Below are positions 36,019 through 44,763 of a stretch of DNA of 64,000 bases, piece after piece. Below the pieces are notes generated by a model, which did not search any database, had not been told where the DNA came from, and was given only the letters and a program-made list of their open reading frames with translations. A program made the translations under genes and the position numbers. Every line of letters starts with the position of its first letter. Within the stretch, counting starts at the first letter, position 1. Where the stretch lies: the NCBI RefSeq assembly GCF_000270245.1, contig NC_015635.1, positions 1,240,001 through 1,304,000 on the forward strand, read 5' to 3'. The stretch is from Microlunatus phosphovorus NM-1 (GTDB taxonomy: Bacteria > Actinomycetota > Actinomycetes > Propionibacteriales > Propionibacteriaceae).

Positions 36019-36891
36019 TCAGTCGGCGGTGCCGGCGCCTCGTGCGGCGGCTCGCAGCTGGGCCGCCAGGTTGGCACCGGCTCCGAGCGGCCAGCGATGC
36101 ATCACATAGTCGACCGCCTCGTCCACCTTCAGCTGCCGGGTCGAGTTGCCGGTCCTTACCCAGAGCTCCGTGCTGGCCGGGCCCTTGGACGCGCGGACGT
36201 ACACCGGTCGTGGCGAGGACGGACAGGTCACCCGACAGATGTGGGTGCTCGCGCCCGCCACGTCCACGGCGCTGAAGCCGATGGCCGGCAGTGCGGCGGC
36301 GTTCTGGCCCAGGGCCTGGGTGAGGAAGTCGCGCAGCCACAGCTCGAACCGGTCGGGATCCGGCGACTTGACCACAGCGAAGTCGGCTGCCAGGCCGACA
36401 GCCTCGCCGTTGTCGTTGACACCGATCAGCAGGGTCCCGCCATCGGCGTTGAGGAAACCCGCCACGGTCTTGGCAATGACCTGTTCGATTCGGTCATCGC
36501 GAGCTTGGGTGTGCAGATTCCAGCGCGCGCTGGACTTGAACTCCAGCCGATCGGACTCGCCGCGCCGGATCAGCTCGGCGAGATCCGCGCTCGGCGCCGG
36601 AGGCTGCAACCGGCTCGCCAGCGCGGCGAATCCGGCCAGCAGAACGACTGTCAGGCCGAGGGCGAGCAGCACCACGCCGGGGCTCCACAGCCGCGGGCTG
36701 TCGAAGAGCAACGCGGCGACGAGCAGTCCGCCGGACAGGCCGAGGACGGCCAGCACGGTCGTCGTGCTGGTGCTCAGCCGGACCCGACCGCGTAGCAGCC
36801 AGCGCGCCAACCGGCCGAGAATGTACGCGGTCAGCAAGACAACCGGCAGCGCGAGCGACACCAGGATGACCGACTGTTGTCCTTGGATCAC
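36019..36891 (-). CDS. Membrane protein with Schlafen/AlbA_2 domain
   Basis: I prefer GTG 36891 (290 residues) over the longer frame to 36987, because residues before it look non-coding. Three or so hydrophobic segments occupy residues 5-105. The soluble part has LIRRGESDRLEFKSSARW near 120-137 and VAGFLNADGGTLLIGVNDNGEAVGL near 158-182, the AlbA_2 (Schlafen) signature found in predicted nucleic-acid-binding regulators. It runs convergently into the DUF1707 gene, 7 bases apart. Confidence 0.75.
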   Translation of the reverse strand: MIQGQQSVILVSLALPVVLLTAYILGRLARWLLRGRVRLSTSTTTVLAVLGLSGGLLVAALLFDSPRLWSPGVVLLALGLTVVLLAGFAALASRLQPPAPSADLAELIRRGESDRLEFKSSARWNLHTQARDDRIEQVIAKTVAGFLNADGGTLLIGVNDNGEAVGLAADFAVVKSPDPDRFELWLRDFLTQALGQNAAALPAIGFSAVDVAGASTHICRVTCPSSPRPVYVRASKGPASTELWVRTGNSTRQLKVDEAVDYVMHRWPLGAGANLAAQLRAAARGAGTAD

Positions 36892-36952
36892 GTGCCGGAC
36901 CCTAGCCTGTCCTGCGGTCCCGGTTGCCCCTACCCATCGGGCCGTTCTTGTG

Positions 36953-36966
36953 TTAGGGCAACCTAA
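36953..36966. promoter_or_regulatory. DtxR/IdeR-like iron box candidate
   Basis: TTAGG GCAA CCTAA matches the first 14 positions of the actinobacterial iron-box pattern (TTAGG, four bases, CCTAA). It lies 66 bases before the start of the ferritin-like gene at 37032 and about 60 bases from the divergent membrane-protein gene. The third half-site is not conserved. Confidence 0.5.
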
Positions 36967-37031
36967 ATTCTGTGGTGGGAACCACACAGGCTGTGAAGCC
37001 GAGATCGGGTTGCCTTGGCTAGAGTGGGCTG

Positions 37032-37907
37032 ATGCCGCGGCAACCCATTACGCAGCAAAAGATCGCCGAACACGTCCAGCGGCTGGGCGACCTCTACCCG
37101 CCGATCCCGCTGGGCTCGGTCGACCGCACGATCAAGGATCCGCGCGCGGTCGCCGCGAAGTTCGGGCACGTCATCGACTATCTGGCGCGGGTCGAACTGG
37201 AGGTCGACCGCAATGTGTTGGAGTTGCTCTGTCTGCTCCCCGATGTCGACGACACCAACAAGACGTTCTACGCCGATGTGTGGCAGCCCCAGGAGATCCA
37301 GCATGGGCTGATCCTCGACCGACTCCAGCAAGACCTCGGACGGACCGCCGCGGAGCCGCACCTGGAGGTCTCGTTCAAGATCAAGATCTTGGGCGCGCTG
37401 GCCAACTTGCCGGCCATCCAGGATGTCGCCAAGCTGCTCTACTTCTTGACCGGGGCCAGCACCGAGCGGCAGGCCGTGCTGGCGTACAACCAGATCAACA
37501 CCGGTCTGCAGGAGCTCGGTGAGACTGCCATCACCGAGACGATCATCACCCCGATCAAGCAGCAGGAGCCGGGGCACTTCGCCTTCTACCAGATGTCGGC
37601 GACGGCGATGATCCAGGACAACGTGCTCCAGCCCTGGCAGCTCTATGTGGCGCGATTGATGCGGGAGAAGTCGTACAACCTGGTCGGCACCAATGCGATG
37701 GACCGCTACAAGGCGGACATGGGCGGCGTGATCGTCGATCTGGGGCTGAACGCGGACCTGGAGGGGTATGCCCGCGAGGTCGGCCGACTCGAAGCCCGAC
37801 TGCTGTGGGCCAACCGCAACGGCATGGAGTTCCCGCCCTACATCCTCAAAGCCCTCCGCGAGAGCGTCGACCTCTACGAAGAGAGGTTGAAGCGCGAGGG
37901 CGCGTAG
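37032..37907 (+). CDS. Ferritin-like diiron protein (acyl-ACP desaturase-like)
   Basis: This 291-residue, mainly helical protein carries repeated carboxylate/histidine pairs: VELEVDRN near 57, WQPQEIQHGL near 87-96, TERQAVLAYN near 147, and IKQQEPGHFAFYQM near 176-189. E..H pairs of this kind ligate two irons in ferritin-like enzymes, among them acyl-ACP desaturases. No transit or signal sequence. An iron-box candidate stands upstream. The precise reaction is unknown; other helical families cannot be excluded. Confidence 0.6.
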   Translation: MPRQPITQQKIAEHVQRLGDLYPPIPLGSVDRTIKDPRAVAAKFGHVIDYLARVELEVDRNVLELLCLLPDVDDTNKTFYADVWQPQEIQHGLILDRLQQDLGRTAAEPHLEVSFKIKILGALANLPAIQDVAKLLYFLTGASTERQAVLAYNQINTGLQELGETAITETIITPIKQQEPGHFAFYQMSATAMIQDNVLQPWQLYVARLMREKSYNLVGTNAMDRYKADMGGVIVDLGLNADLEGYAREVGRLEARLLWANRNGMEFPPYILKALRESVDLYEERLKREGA

Positions 37908-37937
37908 TTTCGAGCGAGGCGCCAGCCGAGCGAGCCC

Positions 37938-38068
37938 GTCGCGAGCGACCGCGCAGCGGAGCGCCCGGATCCGTCTGGACTGAGGAGAGAGCAGACGCGC
38001 TTTTTTGTCTGCGATCGACGAGGGAAGACGGATTCAATCGGCGCGCAGCGGAGCAGCGAGTGACGACC
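37938..38068 (+). repeat. ~130-bp structured repeat element, single copy
   Basis: This element fills much of the gap between 37907 and infA. Outer arms TCCGTCT (37970-37976) and AGACGGA (38026-38032) enclose an inner hairpin GCAGAC/GTCTGC (37991-38012) with a six-T loop. The reverse complement of the tandem block at 54588-54900 aligns along its whole length, with an inner stem GCAAAC/GTTTGC, that is, a compensating base-pair change. The infA promoter must lie after it (38070-38165), where I see no certain boxes. Confidence 0.75.
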
Positions 38069-38169
38069 AGCACAGCCAATTTGGGTCTGCTCAGCATTTG
38101 GACTAGCATTGCCCGTCGGCCACTTCGTCGGTGGTCCGTTTCCGTATGTAGTCGATAGTAAGTGAGTTC

Positions 38170-38391
38170 ATGGCGAAGAAAGAGGGAGCACTCGAGCTCG
38201 AGGGGACCGTCGTCGAGGCATTGCCGAACGCGATGTTCCGGGTCGAGTTGGCCAACGGTCACAAGGTGCTTGCCACCATCAGCGGCAAGATGCGGCAGCA
38301 CTACATCCGCATCCTTCCGTCGGACCGCGTGGTCGTCGAACTCTCCGCCTACGATCTCACTCGCGGACGGATCGTCTACCGGCACAAGTGA
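38170..38391 (+). CDS. infA: Translation initiation factor IF-1
   Basis: This 73-residue single S1/OB-fold protein reads [19 protein letters not shown] and ends RGRIVYRHK, matching IF-1 along its whole length. It occupies the A site of the 30S subunit during initiation. It opens the cluster leading to rpoA. Confidence 0.97.
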   Translation: MAKKEGALELEGTVVEALPNAMFRVELANGHKVLATISGKMRQHYIRILPSDRVVVELSAYDLTRGRIVYRHK

Positions 38392-38486
38392 GCCGGCCCT
38401 TCCCGTATGTCCACCATCGCATCGAGTTCCGCTGAAGCCTGCATGCAGGCTGGGGCGGGCTTGAGGCCGAGTCAGAAAGTAGCTCG

Positions 38487-38600
38487 ATGAAGGTCCAGCC
38501 GAGCGTCAAGAGGATCTGCGACAAGTGCAAGGTCATTCGCCGGCACGGTCGCGTGATGGTGATCTGCGAGAACCCGCGGCACAAGCAGCGCCAGGGCTAG
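38487..38600 (+). CDS. rpmJ: Ribosomal protein L36
   Basis: A 37-residue protein starting [17 protein letters not shown] and ending HKQRQG. The zinc ligands Cys, Cys, Cys, His of the L36 knuckle are present (CDKC near 11-14, ICENPRH near 27-33). It is in the expected place after infA. Confidence 0.97.
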   Translation: MKVQPSVKRICDKCKVIRRHGRVMVICENPRHKQRQG

Positions 38601-38912
38601 TCCCCGGCCAGGCCCGCCGGGGTTCCGCTCAGGTCGCCCTCGCAAGAGGCGCCTGCGCGACAGGTCACCGGCAAGCGCGTCGTCCGACGTACGTCCTGAC
38701 TGCGGTCACGACGACAGACAACTGAATAGACAACCAACGTGATGGCACCCCAGGCGTAACAGCTTGGGTCCACCCCCGGTCGGAGGCCGGGGCCCTACCG
38801 CCCGGACCAGATCCGGGAAGCCACGGTCGGGGACGCATCACGCAGACACCTCCGCGGCGGCTCCCCGGCAGTCCCGGGCCCGACCGACAGCTACGAAAGG
38901 CAGTACCGCCTG
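38601..38912 (+). other. Non-coding gap between rpmJ and rpsM
   Basis: This stretch of 312 bp holds no supported gene. A small hairpin, CCCCGG and CCGGGG around TCGGAGG, lies near 38773-38791. A promoter or attenuator for the rpsM-rplQ genes could sit here, but no clear boxes were recognised. An AGGCAG about a dozen bases before the rpsM start may serve as its ribosome site. Confidence 0.5.
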
Positions 38913-39287
38913 ATGGCACGTCTCATCGGGGTCGACCTCCCGCGCGACAAGCGCCTCGAGGTCGCACTCACCTACATCTACGGCATCGGCCACACCCGTG
39001 CCCTGGAGACTCTCGCCGCCACCGAGATCAGTGGCGACACTCGCGTTCACCAGCTGACCGAGGACCAGCTCGTCGTGCTCCGCGACTGGATCGAGGCCAA
39101 CTACCAGACCGAAGGTGATCTGCGCCGCGAGGTCGCCGCCGACATCCGCCGCAAGGTCGAGATCGGCTCCTACCAGGGCCGTCGTCACCGCAGCGGTCTG
39201 CCCGTCCGCGGGCAGCGTACGCGGACCAACGCTCGCTCTCGCAAGGGTGCGCGCAAGCCCGTCGCCGGCAAGAAGAAGGCCCGCTGA
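38913..39287 (+). CDS. rpsM: 30S ribosomal protein S13
   Basis: The product has 124 residues: [30 protein letters not shown], then [24 protein letters not shown] near the C-terminus, all standard S13 features. The basic tail GKKKAR contacts 16S rRNA and tRNA. It is followed by rpsK 51 bases later. Confidence 0.98.
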   Translation: MARLIGVDLPRDKRLEVALTYIYGIGHTRALETLAATEISGDTRVHQLTEDQLVVLRDWIEANYQTEGDLRREVAADIRRKVEIGSYQGRRHRSGLPVRGQRTRTNARSRKGARKPVAGKKKAR

Positions 39288-39338
39288 ACCGGCCTCGGCT
39301 GATCAGCGCGAGTAGAGACCAGGAGAGATAGAGCACGC

Positions 39339-39743
39339 ATGGCTACAGCAGGCCGCAATACCGGCGCCAAGAAGGTGCGCCGCAAGGAGAAGAAGAACGT
39401 CGTCGCCGGTCAGGCGCACATCAAGAGCACGTTCAACAACACCGTCATCTCGATCACCGATCCCACCGGTGCGGTGATCGCGTGGGCGTCCGCCGGCACC
39501 GTCGGCTTCAAGGGCTCCCGCAAGTCCACCCCGTTCGCCGCCCAGATGGCCGCCGAGGCCGCGGGCCGTCGGGCCATGGAGCACGGCATGAAGCGGGTCG
39601 ACGTGTTCGTGAAGGGTCCGGGTTCGGGCCGCGAGACCGCCATCCGGTCCCTCGGTGCGGTCGGTCTCGAGGTCGGCGCGATCTCCGACGTGACCCCCGT
39701 CCCACACAACGGGTGCCGCCCGCCCAAGCGGCGTCGCGTCTAG
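39339..39743 (+). CDS. rpsK: 30S ribosomal protein S11
   Basis: A 134-residue protein with the usual S11 core: [54 protein letters not shown] and a C-terminal [16 protein letters not shown]. The long lysine/arginine-rich N-terminus ([14 protein letters not shown]) is typical of actinobacteria. Confidence 0.98.
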   Translation: MATAGRNTGAKKVRRKEKKNVVAGQAHIKSTFNNTVISITDPTGAVIAWASAGTVGFKGSRKSTPFAAQMAAEAAGRRAMEHGMKRVDVFVKGPGSGRETAIRSLGAVGLEVGAISDVTPVPHNGCRPPKRRRV

Positions 39744-39784
39744 TCACCCCGGCCCAGAGAAACACGTAAGGACACAAGAAACAG

Positions 39785-40390
39785 ATGGCTCGCTATACCG
39801 GTCCCATGACCAAGAAGTCGCGTCGGCTGGGTGTTGACCTGGTCGGTGGCGATACGGCGTTCGAGCGCCGCCCCTACCCGCCCGGCGTGCACGGCCGTGG
39901 CCGCACCAAGGAGTCGGAGTACTCGCTCCAGCTCCGCGAGAAGCAGAAGGCCCGTTTCTCCTACGGCGTGCTGGAGAAGCAGTTCCGCCGCTACTACGAA
40001 GAGGCCAACCGGATGCAGGGCAAGACGGGTGACAACCTGTTGCAGATCCTGGAGTCCCGGCTGGACAACGTGGTCTACCGCGCCGGCTTCGCCCGGACCC
40101 GTCGGCAGGCCCGTCAGCTGGTCTCGCACGGCCACTTCCTGGTCAACGGCCAGAAGGTGAACATCCCGTCGTACCGGGTCAGCCCGCACGACGTGATCGA
40201 CCTCAAGGAGAAGTCCCACAACGTGACCCCGCTCGTCGTCGCCCGGGAGACCCACGGCGACCGCTCGGTGCCGGGTTGGATGGACGCGCTGCCGAACAAG
40301 ATGCGGATCCTGATCCACCAGCTGCCCACTCGGGAGCAGATCGTGATCGACGTCCAGGAGCAGCTGATCGTCGAGCTCTACTCGAAGTAA
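39785..40390 (+). CDS. rpsD: 30S ribosomal protein S4
   Basis: The product has 201 residues. MARYTGPMTKKSRRLGVDL opens it, REKQKARFSYGVLEKQFRRYY follows, and an S4 RNA-binding fold is seen as RLDNVVYRAGFARTRRQARQLVSHGHFLVNGQ. S4 lacks the zinc-binding cysteines of some homologues, as is common in this phylum. Confidence 0.98.
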   Translation: MARYTGPMTKKSRRLGVDLVGGDTAFERRPYPPGVHGRGRTKESEYSLQLREKQKARFSYGVLEKQFRRYYEEANRMQGKTGDNLLQILESRLDNVVYRAGFARTRRQARQLVSHGHFLVNGQKVNIPSYRVSPHDVIDLKEKSHNVTPLVVARETHGDRSVPGWMDALPNKMRILIHQLPTREQIVIDVQEQLIVELYSK

Positions 40391-40531
40391 GACCTCGTAC
40401 GCCGGTCGATGGGCACCGGTTCGTTCGGTGCCCATCCGACGGTGTGCGAGGCAAGCAAGACCCGTACGCGTCGGATACGCGTGCGGTGCTGCGAGATCAA
40501 ATAGCGGTTCTCGCAGGGAAGGAAGAACACC

Positions 40532-41557
40532 ATGCTGATCGCTCAGCGCCCCACCCTGTCGGAGGATGTGCTCTCCGACTACCGCTCCAAGTTCGTCATC
40601 GAGCCGCTGGAGCCGGGCTTCGGCTACACCCTCGGCAACTCGCTGCGTCGTACGCTGCTGTCGTCCATCCCGGGCGCGGCGGTGACCAGCATCAAGATCG
40701 ACGGCAACCTGCACGAGTTCTCGACCATCGAGGGCGTCGTCGAGGACGTCACCGAGATCATCTTGAACCTCAAGGGCCTGGTCGTCTCCTCCGAGGAGGA
40801 CGAGCCCGTCACCATGTACCTGCGCAAGGCCGGTGCCGGTGCGGTGACCGCAGCCGATATCGCCCCGCCCGCCGGGGTTGAGGTGCACAATCCCGAGCTG
40901 CACATCGCCACCTTGAACGAGAACGGTCGGCTTGAGATGGAGCTGGTCGTCGAGCGTGGCCGTGGCTACGTCTCCGCGGTCCAGAACAAGGCCATCGACG
41001 CCGAGATCGGCCGGATCCCGGTCGACTCGATCTATTCGCCGGTGCTCAAGGTCACCTACAAGGTGGAGGCCACCCGTGTCGAGCAGCGGACCGACTTCGA
41101 TCGGCTGATCCTCGACGTCGAGACCAAGCCGGCACTCCAGCCGCGGGACGCCGTCGCCTCGGCCGGCCGGACCCTGGTCGAGCTGTTCGGTCTGGCCCGT
41201 GAGCTGAACGTCGAGGCCGAGGGCATCGAGATCGGCCCGTCGCCGATCGACGAGCAGCTCGCCGCCGACCTGGCCCTGCCCGTGGAGGACCTCAACCTGA
41301 CCGTGCGGTCGTACAACTGCCTGAAGCGGGAGGGCATCCACACGGTGTCCGAGCTCGTCTCCCGCAGCGAGCAGGACCTGCTCGACATCCGCAACTTCGG
41401 CTCCAAGTCGATCGACGAGGTCAAGCTGAAGCTGCACGAGATGGGCCTGTCGTTGAAGGACAGCGCGCCCGGCTTCGATCCGCTGAGCGCCATCGGTCGT
41501 TACGACGACCTCGACGAGGACGATGACGCCGACTACAGCGAGACGGAGCAGTACTGA
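40532..41557 (+). CDS. rpoA: RNA polymerase alpha subunit
   Basis: At 341 residues it has both domains: the N-terminal dimerisation domain ([28 protein letters not shown] near 23-50) and the C-terminal promoter-contact domain ([34 protein letters not shown] near 255-305). GGAAGGAAG precedes the ATG at about eight bases. It ends in an acidic tail. Confidence 0.98.
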   Translation: MLIAQRPTLSEDVLSDYRSKFVIEPLEPGFGYTLGNSLRRTLLSSIPGAAVTSIKIDGNLHEFSTIEGVVEDVTEIILNLKGLVVSSEEDEPVTMYLRKAGAGAVTAADIAPPAGVEVHNPELHIATLNENGRLEMELVVERGRGYVSAVQNKAIDAEIGRIPVDSIYSPVLKVTYKVEATRVEQRTDFDRLILDVETKPALQPRDAVASAGRTLVELFGLARELNVEAEGIEIGPSPIDEQLAADLALPVEDLNLTVRSYNCLKREGIHTVSELVSRSEQDLLDIRNFGSKSIDEVKLKLHEMGLSLKDSAPGFDPLSAIGRYDDLDEDDDADYSETEQY

Positions 41558-41622
41558 TCGCGCCCTCGGGCCGCGCAGTACCGAGTTCGGATCGACCCAC
41601 CTGAGAAACCTGGAGAACTGAG

Positions 41623-42183
41623 ATGCCTACACCTGCCAAGGGCGCACGCCTGGGCGGCAGCCCCGCTCACGAGCGGATCATCCTGGCGAATCTGGCCAGC
41701 CAGCTGTTCGAGCACGGCAAGATCGTCACCACCGAGGCCAAGGCCAAGCGCCTGCGCCCCGTCGCGGAGAAGCTGATCACCAAGGCGAAGCGGGGTGACA
41801 TCCACGCCCGGCGCGAGGTGCTGAAGACCGTCCGTGACAAGGGTGTGGTGCATGTCCTGTTCACCGAGATCGCCCCGACCTTCGAGAACCGTGAGGGTGG
41901 CTACACCCGGATCACCAAGGTCGGCCCTCGCAAGGGCGACAATGCCCCGATGGCAGTGATCGAGCTCGTCACCGAGCCGGTCGCCGCCAAGAAGGCGACG
42001 CCGTCTCCGGTCGGCGGTTCGGCTGCGGCCACCGCCCCGGTGTCCGAGGCCAGCCCGGCTTCTCCCGCCAGCCCGGAGAGCGCCGATTCCGCGGCCAGCG
42101 CGGACAGCGCTGATTCCGCGGACAGCCCGGAGTCGCCGGCCAGCGCCGACGAGTCGCCCGCCGAGGAGAACAAGCAGGCCTGA
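41623..42183 (+). CDS. rplQ: 50S ribosomal protein L17 with low-complexity tail
   Basis: The first 120 residues are L17 ([64 protein letters not shown]). Residues 125-186 are an Ala/Ser/Pro/Glu-rich extension with repeats of SADSA and ASP, ending EENKQA. Such acidic tails occur in actinobacterial L17 and are probably disordered. It closes the ribosomal cluster; 209 bp of non-coding sequence follow. Confidence 0.97.
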   Translation: MPTPAKGARLGGSPAHERIILANLASQLFEHGKIVTTEAKAKRLRPVAEKLITKAKRGDIHARREVLKTVRDKGVVHVLFTEIAPTFENREGGYTRITKVGPRKGDNAPMAVIELVTEPVAAKKATPSPVGGSAAATAPVSEASPASPASPESADSAASADSADSADSPESPASADESPAEENKQA

Positions 42184-42392
42184 GTCTCGGCTCCGGTTCT
42201 CCCGGTCGGCCTAGCCGGCTTGTACGAACGGACGGCGTCCATTCCTTCGGGGGTGGGCGCCGTTTCGGCTGTGCCGGGGTTCTCGGTCGTTGTTGGCCCG
42301 GGGGCGGAAGGCGTACGCGCCTGCTGCCTGGCTCGCGGTCGTCCTTGGCCCGAGGGCGCAAGACGTTCTCGGATCACTCTCAACGGACCTGC

Positions 42393-43055
42393 TCAGGCGA
42401 GATAGAGGGTGATCTGCCGAGTGTCCGGGTCCACGGAGACCTGGGGGAGGGCGTCGACCAGCGGGTTTGCGCCAGCGAGGATGCTCGCATCATAGGTGTG
42501 GGTCACGCCGATCACGGTGGCACCCGCGGCCAAACCAGAAGCGACACCCGCTGGGGCGTCTTCGATCACCACGCAGTCGGTGGGGGCGACCTCGAGCAAC
42601 TCGGCCGCACGCAGGTAGGGCTCGGGATCCGGCTTGCCCACCGACACATCGTCACTGGTGAGAAAGACCGGCGGGGGCGCCATGCCGGCCTTGCGCATGC
42701 TGGAGGTCGCCAGCAGGGTGTTGCCGCTCGTCGCCACGGCCCACCGAGCGCCACCGGCGCTCAGCGTCTCGACCAGCTGCCGTGCTCCCGGCAGCCACAC
42801 CACCGGCGCATCCGCTCGAGCCATGTCCGCGAGTGCCTCCTCGGCCAGCTGGGAGCGTTTGGCAACGGGCAGCCCCGGAATGAGTTCCTCGATCACCTGC
42901 CAGGCCGGGATGCCGTGCATCAACGGGCGGACGCGATCTGCCGGCACGCCGACGCGGTCTGCGAAGCGTAGCCAGGCGGATTCCACGGCAGCAGTGCTGT
43001 CGAGCAGTGTCCCGTCGAGGTCCAGCAGCAGGGCAGCAGCGGTCAGCTCAGTCAC
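42393..43055 (-). CDS. HAD-superfamily (subfamily IA) phosphatase
   Basis: A 220-residue protein beginning at GTG 43055. HAD motif I is LLLDLDGTLLDS near 9-20 (nucleophile Asp), motif II is VATSGN, motif III the Lys in VGKPDPEPYL, and motif IV VIEDAPAGV near 165. The cap region lies between motifs I and II. It resembles small sugar- or glycerol-phosphate phosphatases; the substrate is not determined. Confidence 0.88.
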   Translation of the reverse strand: MTELTAAALLLDLDGTLLDSTAAVESAWLRFADRVGVPADRVRPLMHGIPAWQVIEELIPGLPVAKRSQLAEEALADMARADAPVVWLPGARQLVETLSAGGARWAVATSGNTLLATSSMRKAGMAPPPVFLTSDDVSVGKPDPEPYLRAAELLEVAPTDCVVIEDAPAGVASGLAAGATVIGVTHTYDASILAGANPLVDALPQVSVDPDTRQITLYLA

Positions 43056-43181
43056 GCCGTCATTCCACCGGACAGCACCGGGCCGCGTCCACTCGAGGAC
43101 TTCTGGTCAGAACCCCATGGCGAACGGATACCTGATCAGGAGCCCGGCGGACGGGGCCAGATGCCGCTGGGAGAACGCAGC

Positions 43182-44153
43182 CTAGACCAGGACCTCGCTC
43201 TCAAGCCGGGCGTAGCTGGTCTCCATGCCGTCGGTCATGCCGGTGGCCAGGATCGTGTCGCGCAGTTCCCGGCTCGGGTAGGTGATGAGCAAGGACAGCA
43301 GGGTCCCACCCTCGACGGAGGTGAGAGTCAGCTCATTCGTGGTGCCGGGCCCGTCCATGCCGATCATCCGTTCGGTGGTGACCTCGCGCGTCGGCGGATC
43401 GTGCTCGATCAGTTCGCCGGTGAATCCGAACCGTCCGGTGCCGTCCGCCTGCTGCCATTCGTACGTGTACGTCCCGCCGACCTCGGTCGCGACCTCGCAC
43501 ACCGGCATGGTCCAGCCGTCTGGGCCGAGCAGCCAGCGCTGCAGCAACTCCGGCTCGTGGTGGGCGTGCCACACCTGCTCGACGGTGCCGCGGATCACCC
43601 GGCTGACCCGGACATGGGTGTCGTCCAGGAGCTGCGCGTGCGTACCGGAGTCGGCGGCGAACGCGGCGAGATCGGCCAGCACCGTGTCCATCTGGCCCAT
43701 CGCCGCGCGCATCCCCTCCTCCATGCCCATCTCGACCAGTTGCGCTAGTTGCTCGAGCGAGCCGAAGGTCGTCACGGTGGTGACCCGCGAGCCCGACTCG
43801 GTCGGTTCGAACGCGAAACGCATCTGCATCGACGGCATGTCGGGGTTCGGCACCCCGGGTGCGATCGCGAAGCCGTCCTCGACCTCGAACGACTTCTCCT
43901 CGTCGACGGCGAGGAACTCCCAGTAACCGTGGCTCTGGTCACCATCGGGCCCGGTCATCAAGTAGTGGGATCGGCCGCCGACAGCCATGTCGTGCCGGCT
44001 GAACGTGGCCGGCCAGGTCGGCGGGCCCCAGAACCGCTCGAGCTGGCGTGGATCGGCGTACGCATCCCAGAGCCGGCGGACCGGGACTCCGAAGTCGGCG
44101 ACGACGGTCATCGTCAGTGCCTCGGTGTCTTTGGTGATGGAGGTGATGGGCAT
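43182..44153 (-). CDS. Tandem SRPBCC (AHSA1-like) protein
   Basis: I chose ATG 44153 (323 residues; AAAGGCAGC upstream). Two SRPBCC folds follow each other: the first has VPVRRLWDAYADPRQLERFWGPPTWP near 22-47 and YWEFLAVDEEKSFEVED; the second has GTVEQVWHAHHEPELLQRWLLGPDGW near 187 and GFTGELIEHDPP. These domains bind hydrophobic ligands and typically pair with an ArsR regulator, as here: the arsR-type gene lies 55 bases upstream in the same operon. Confidence 0.85.
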   Translation of the reverse strand: MPITSITKDTEALTMTVVADFGVPVRRLWDAYADPRQLERFWGPPTWPATFSRHDMAVGGRSHYLMTGPDGDQSHGYWEFLAVDEEKSFEVEDGFAIAPGVPNPDMPSMQMRFAFEPTESGSRVTTVTTFGSLEQLAQLVEMGMEEGMRAAMGQMDTVLADLAAFAADSGTHAQLLDDTHVRVSRVIRGTVEQVWHAHHEPELLQRWLLGPDGWTMPVCEVATEVGGTYTYEWQQADGTGRFGFTGELIEHDPPTREVTTERMIGMDGPGTTNELTLTSVEGGTLLSLLITYPSRELRDTILATGMTDGMETSYARLESEVLV

Positions 44154-44208
44154 GATGCTGCCTTTCTGGAGTGGGGTCCGTTGGAAAGTGGACTCGTCGG
44201 AAGTGGGC

Positions 44209-44541
44209 TCAGGTTCGGTCCTCGGCGAGGAGGGCGTCGAGCCGATCAATGCGCGAGCGCCACAGTTGCTCGAACTCGTCAAGCAGCCGTTGCGCACGCC
44301 CGATGGCCTCCGGGTTGCCGCGGACGAGTCGTTCGCGGCCACTGCGATGCTTCGTCACCAGCCCGGCCCCTTCCAGAACGGCCACGTGCTTCTGCACCGC
44401 GGCGAACGACATCGCATAGGCCTCGGCCAGCCGCGACACCGATGCTTCGCCGACGAGGGTCCGTCGCACGATGTCTCGGCGGGTGGCATCCGCGAGCGCG
44501 TGGAAGATCCGGTCGACCTCCGCGTCACTGAGCTTCTGCAT
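44209..44541 (-). CDS. ArsR-family transcriptional regulator
   Basis: From ATG 44541 it has 110 residues (ATG 44553 adds four). A winged helix occupies most of it: FHALADATRRDIVRRTL, SVSRLAEAYAMSFAAVQKHVAVLEGAGLVTKH (recognition helix about 45-57), then wing GRERLV. It lacks the cysteine metal site of SmtB/ArsR proper. It probably represses its own operon through the palindrome at 44544-44563, which would overlap the start codon if 44553 were used; this favours 44541. Confidence 0.9.
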   Translation of the reverse strand: MQKLSDAEVDRIFHALADATRRDIVRRTLVGEASVSRLAEAYAMSFAAVQKHVAVLEGAGLVTKHRSGRERLVRGNPEAIGRAQRLLDEFEQLWRSRIDRLDALLAEDRT

Positions 44542-44543
44542 AT

Positions 44544-44563
44544 CTACAACCATTTGGTTGTAG
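44544..44563. promoter_or_regulatory. ArsR operator candidate
   Basis: CTACAACCA TT TGGTTGTAG is a perfect 9-bp inverted repeat with a 2-base centre immediately upstream of the arsR-type gene. The TACAACCA...TGGTTGTA form is what regulators of ArsR-SRPBCC pairs typically bind. Confidence 0.75.
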
Positions 44564-44711
44564 GTTAGCCCGGCGTTCGCGGTCCGTCAACCATCGAGCG
44601 GGATCTTCTGCCGGGAGCCATGGACCTCAGTGTCCGTGTGTGGCCCGGGGGCCAAGAACGCACCCAACCCGCACCCCGCACGCACACCCGACAACGGGCG
44701 AGCGGACAGCA

Positions 44712-44745
44712 CAAGGCCCCGTCCACCGAAGTGGACGGGGCCTTG
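44712..44745. terminator. Terminator of the ABC importer operon
   Basis: A 15-bp stem (CAAGGCCCCGTCCAC and its complement) with a four-base CGAA loop lies 19-52 bases past the last ABC gene, which is read on the minus strand. The loop is a stable tetraloop. Confidence 0.85.
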
Positions 44746-44763
44746 GGATGGACCAGGCCAAGG

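Noticed and set aside
38601-38912. Possible tRNA or small RNA gene in the rpmJ-rpsM gap
   Set aside because: No cloverleaf arms or T-loop consensus were found; only a short GC hairpin is visible.
39740-41437. 565-codon minus-strand ORF opposite rpsD and rpoA
   Set aside because: Antisense shadow of two universally conserved genes.
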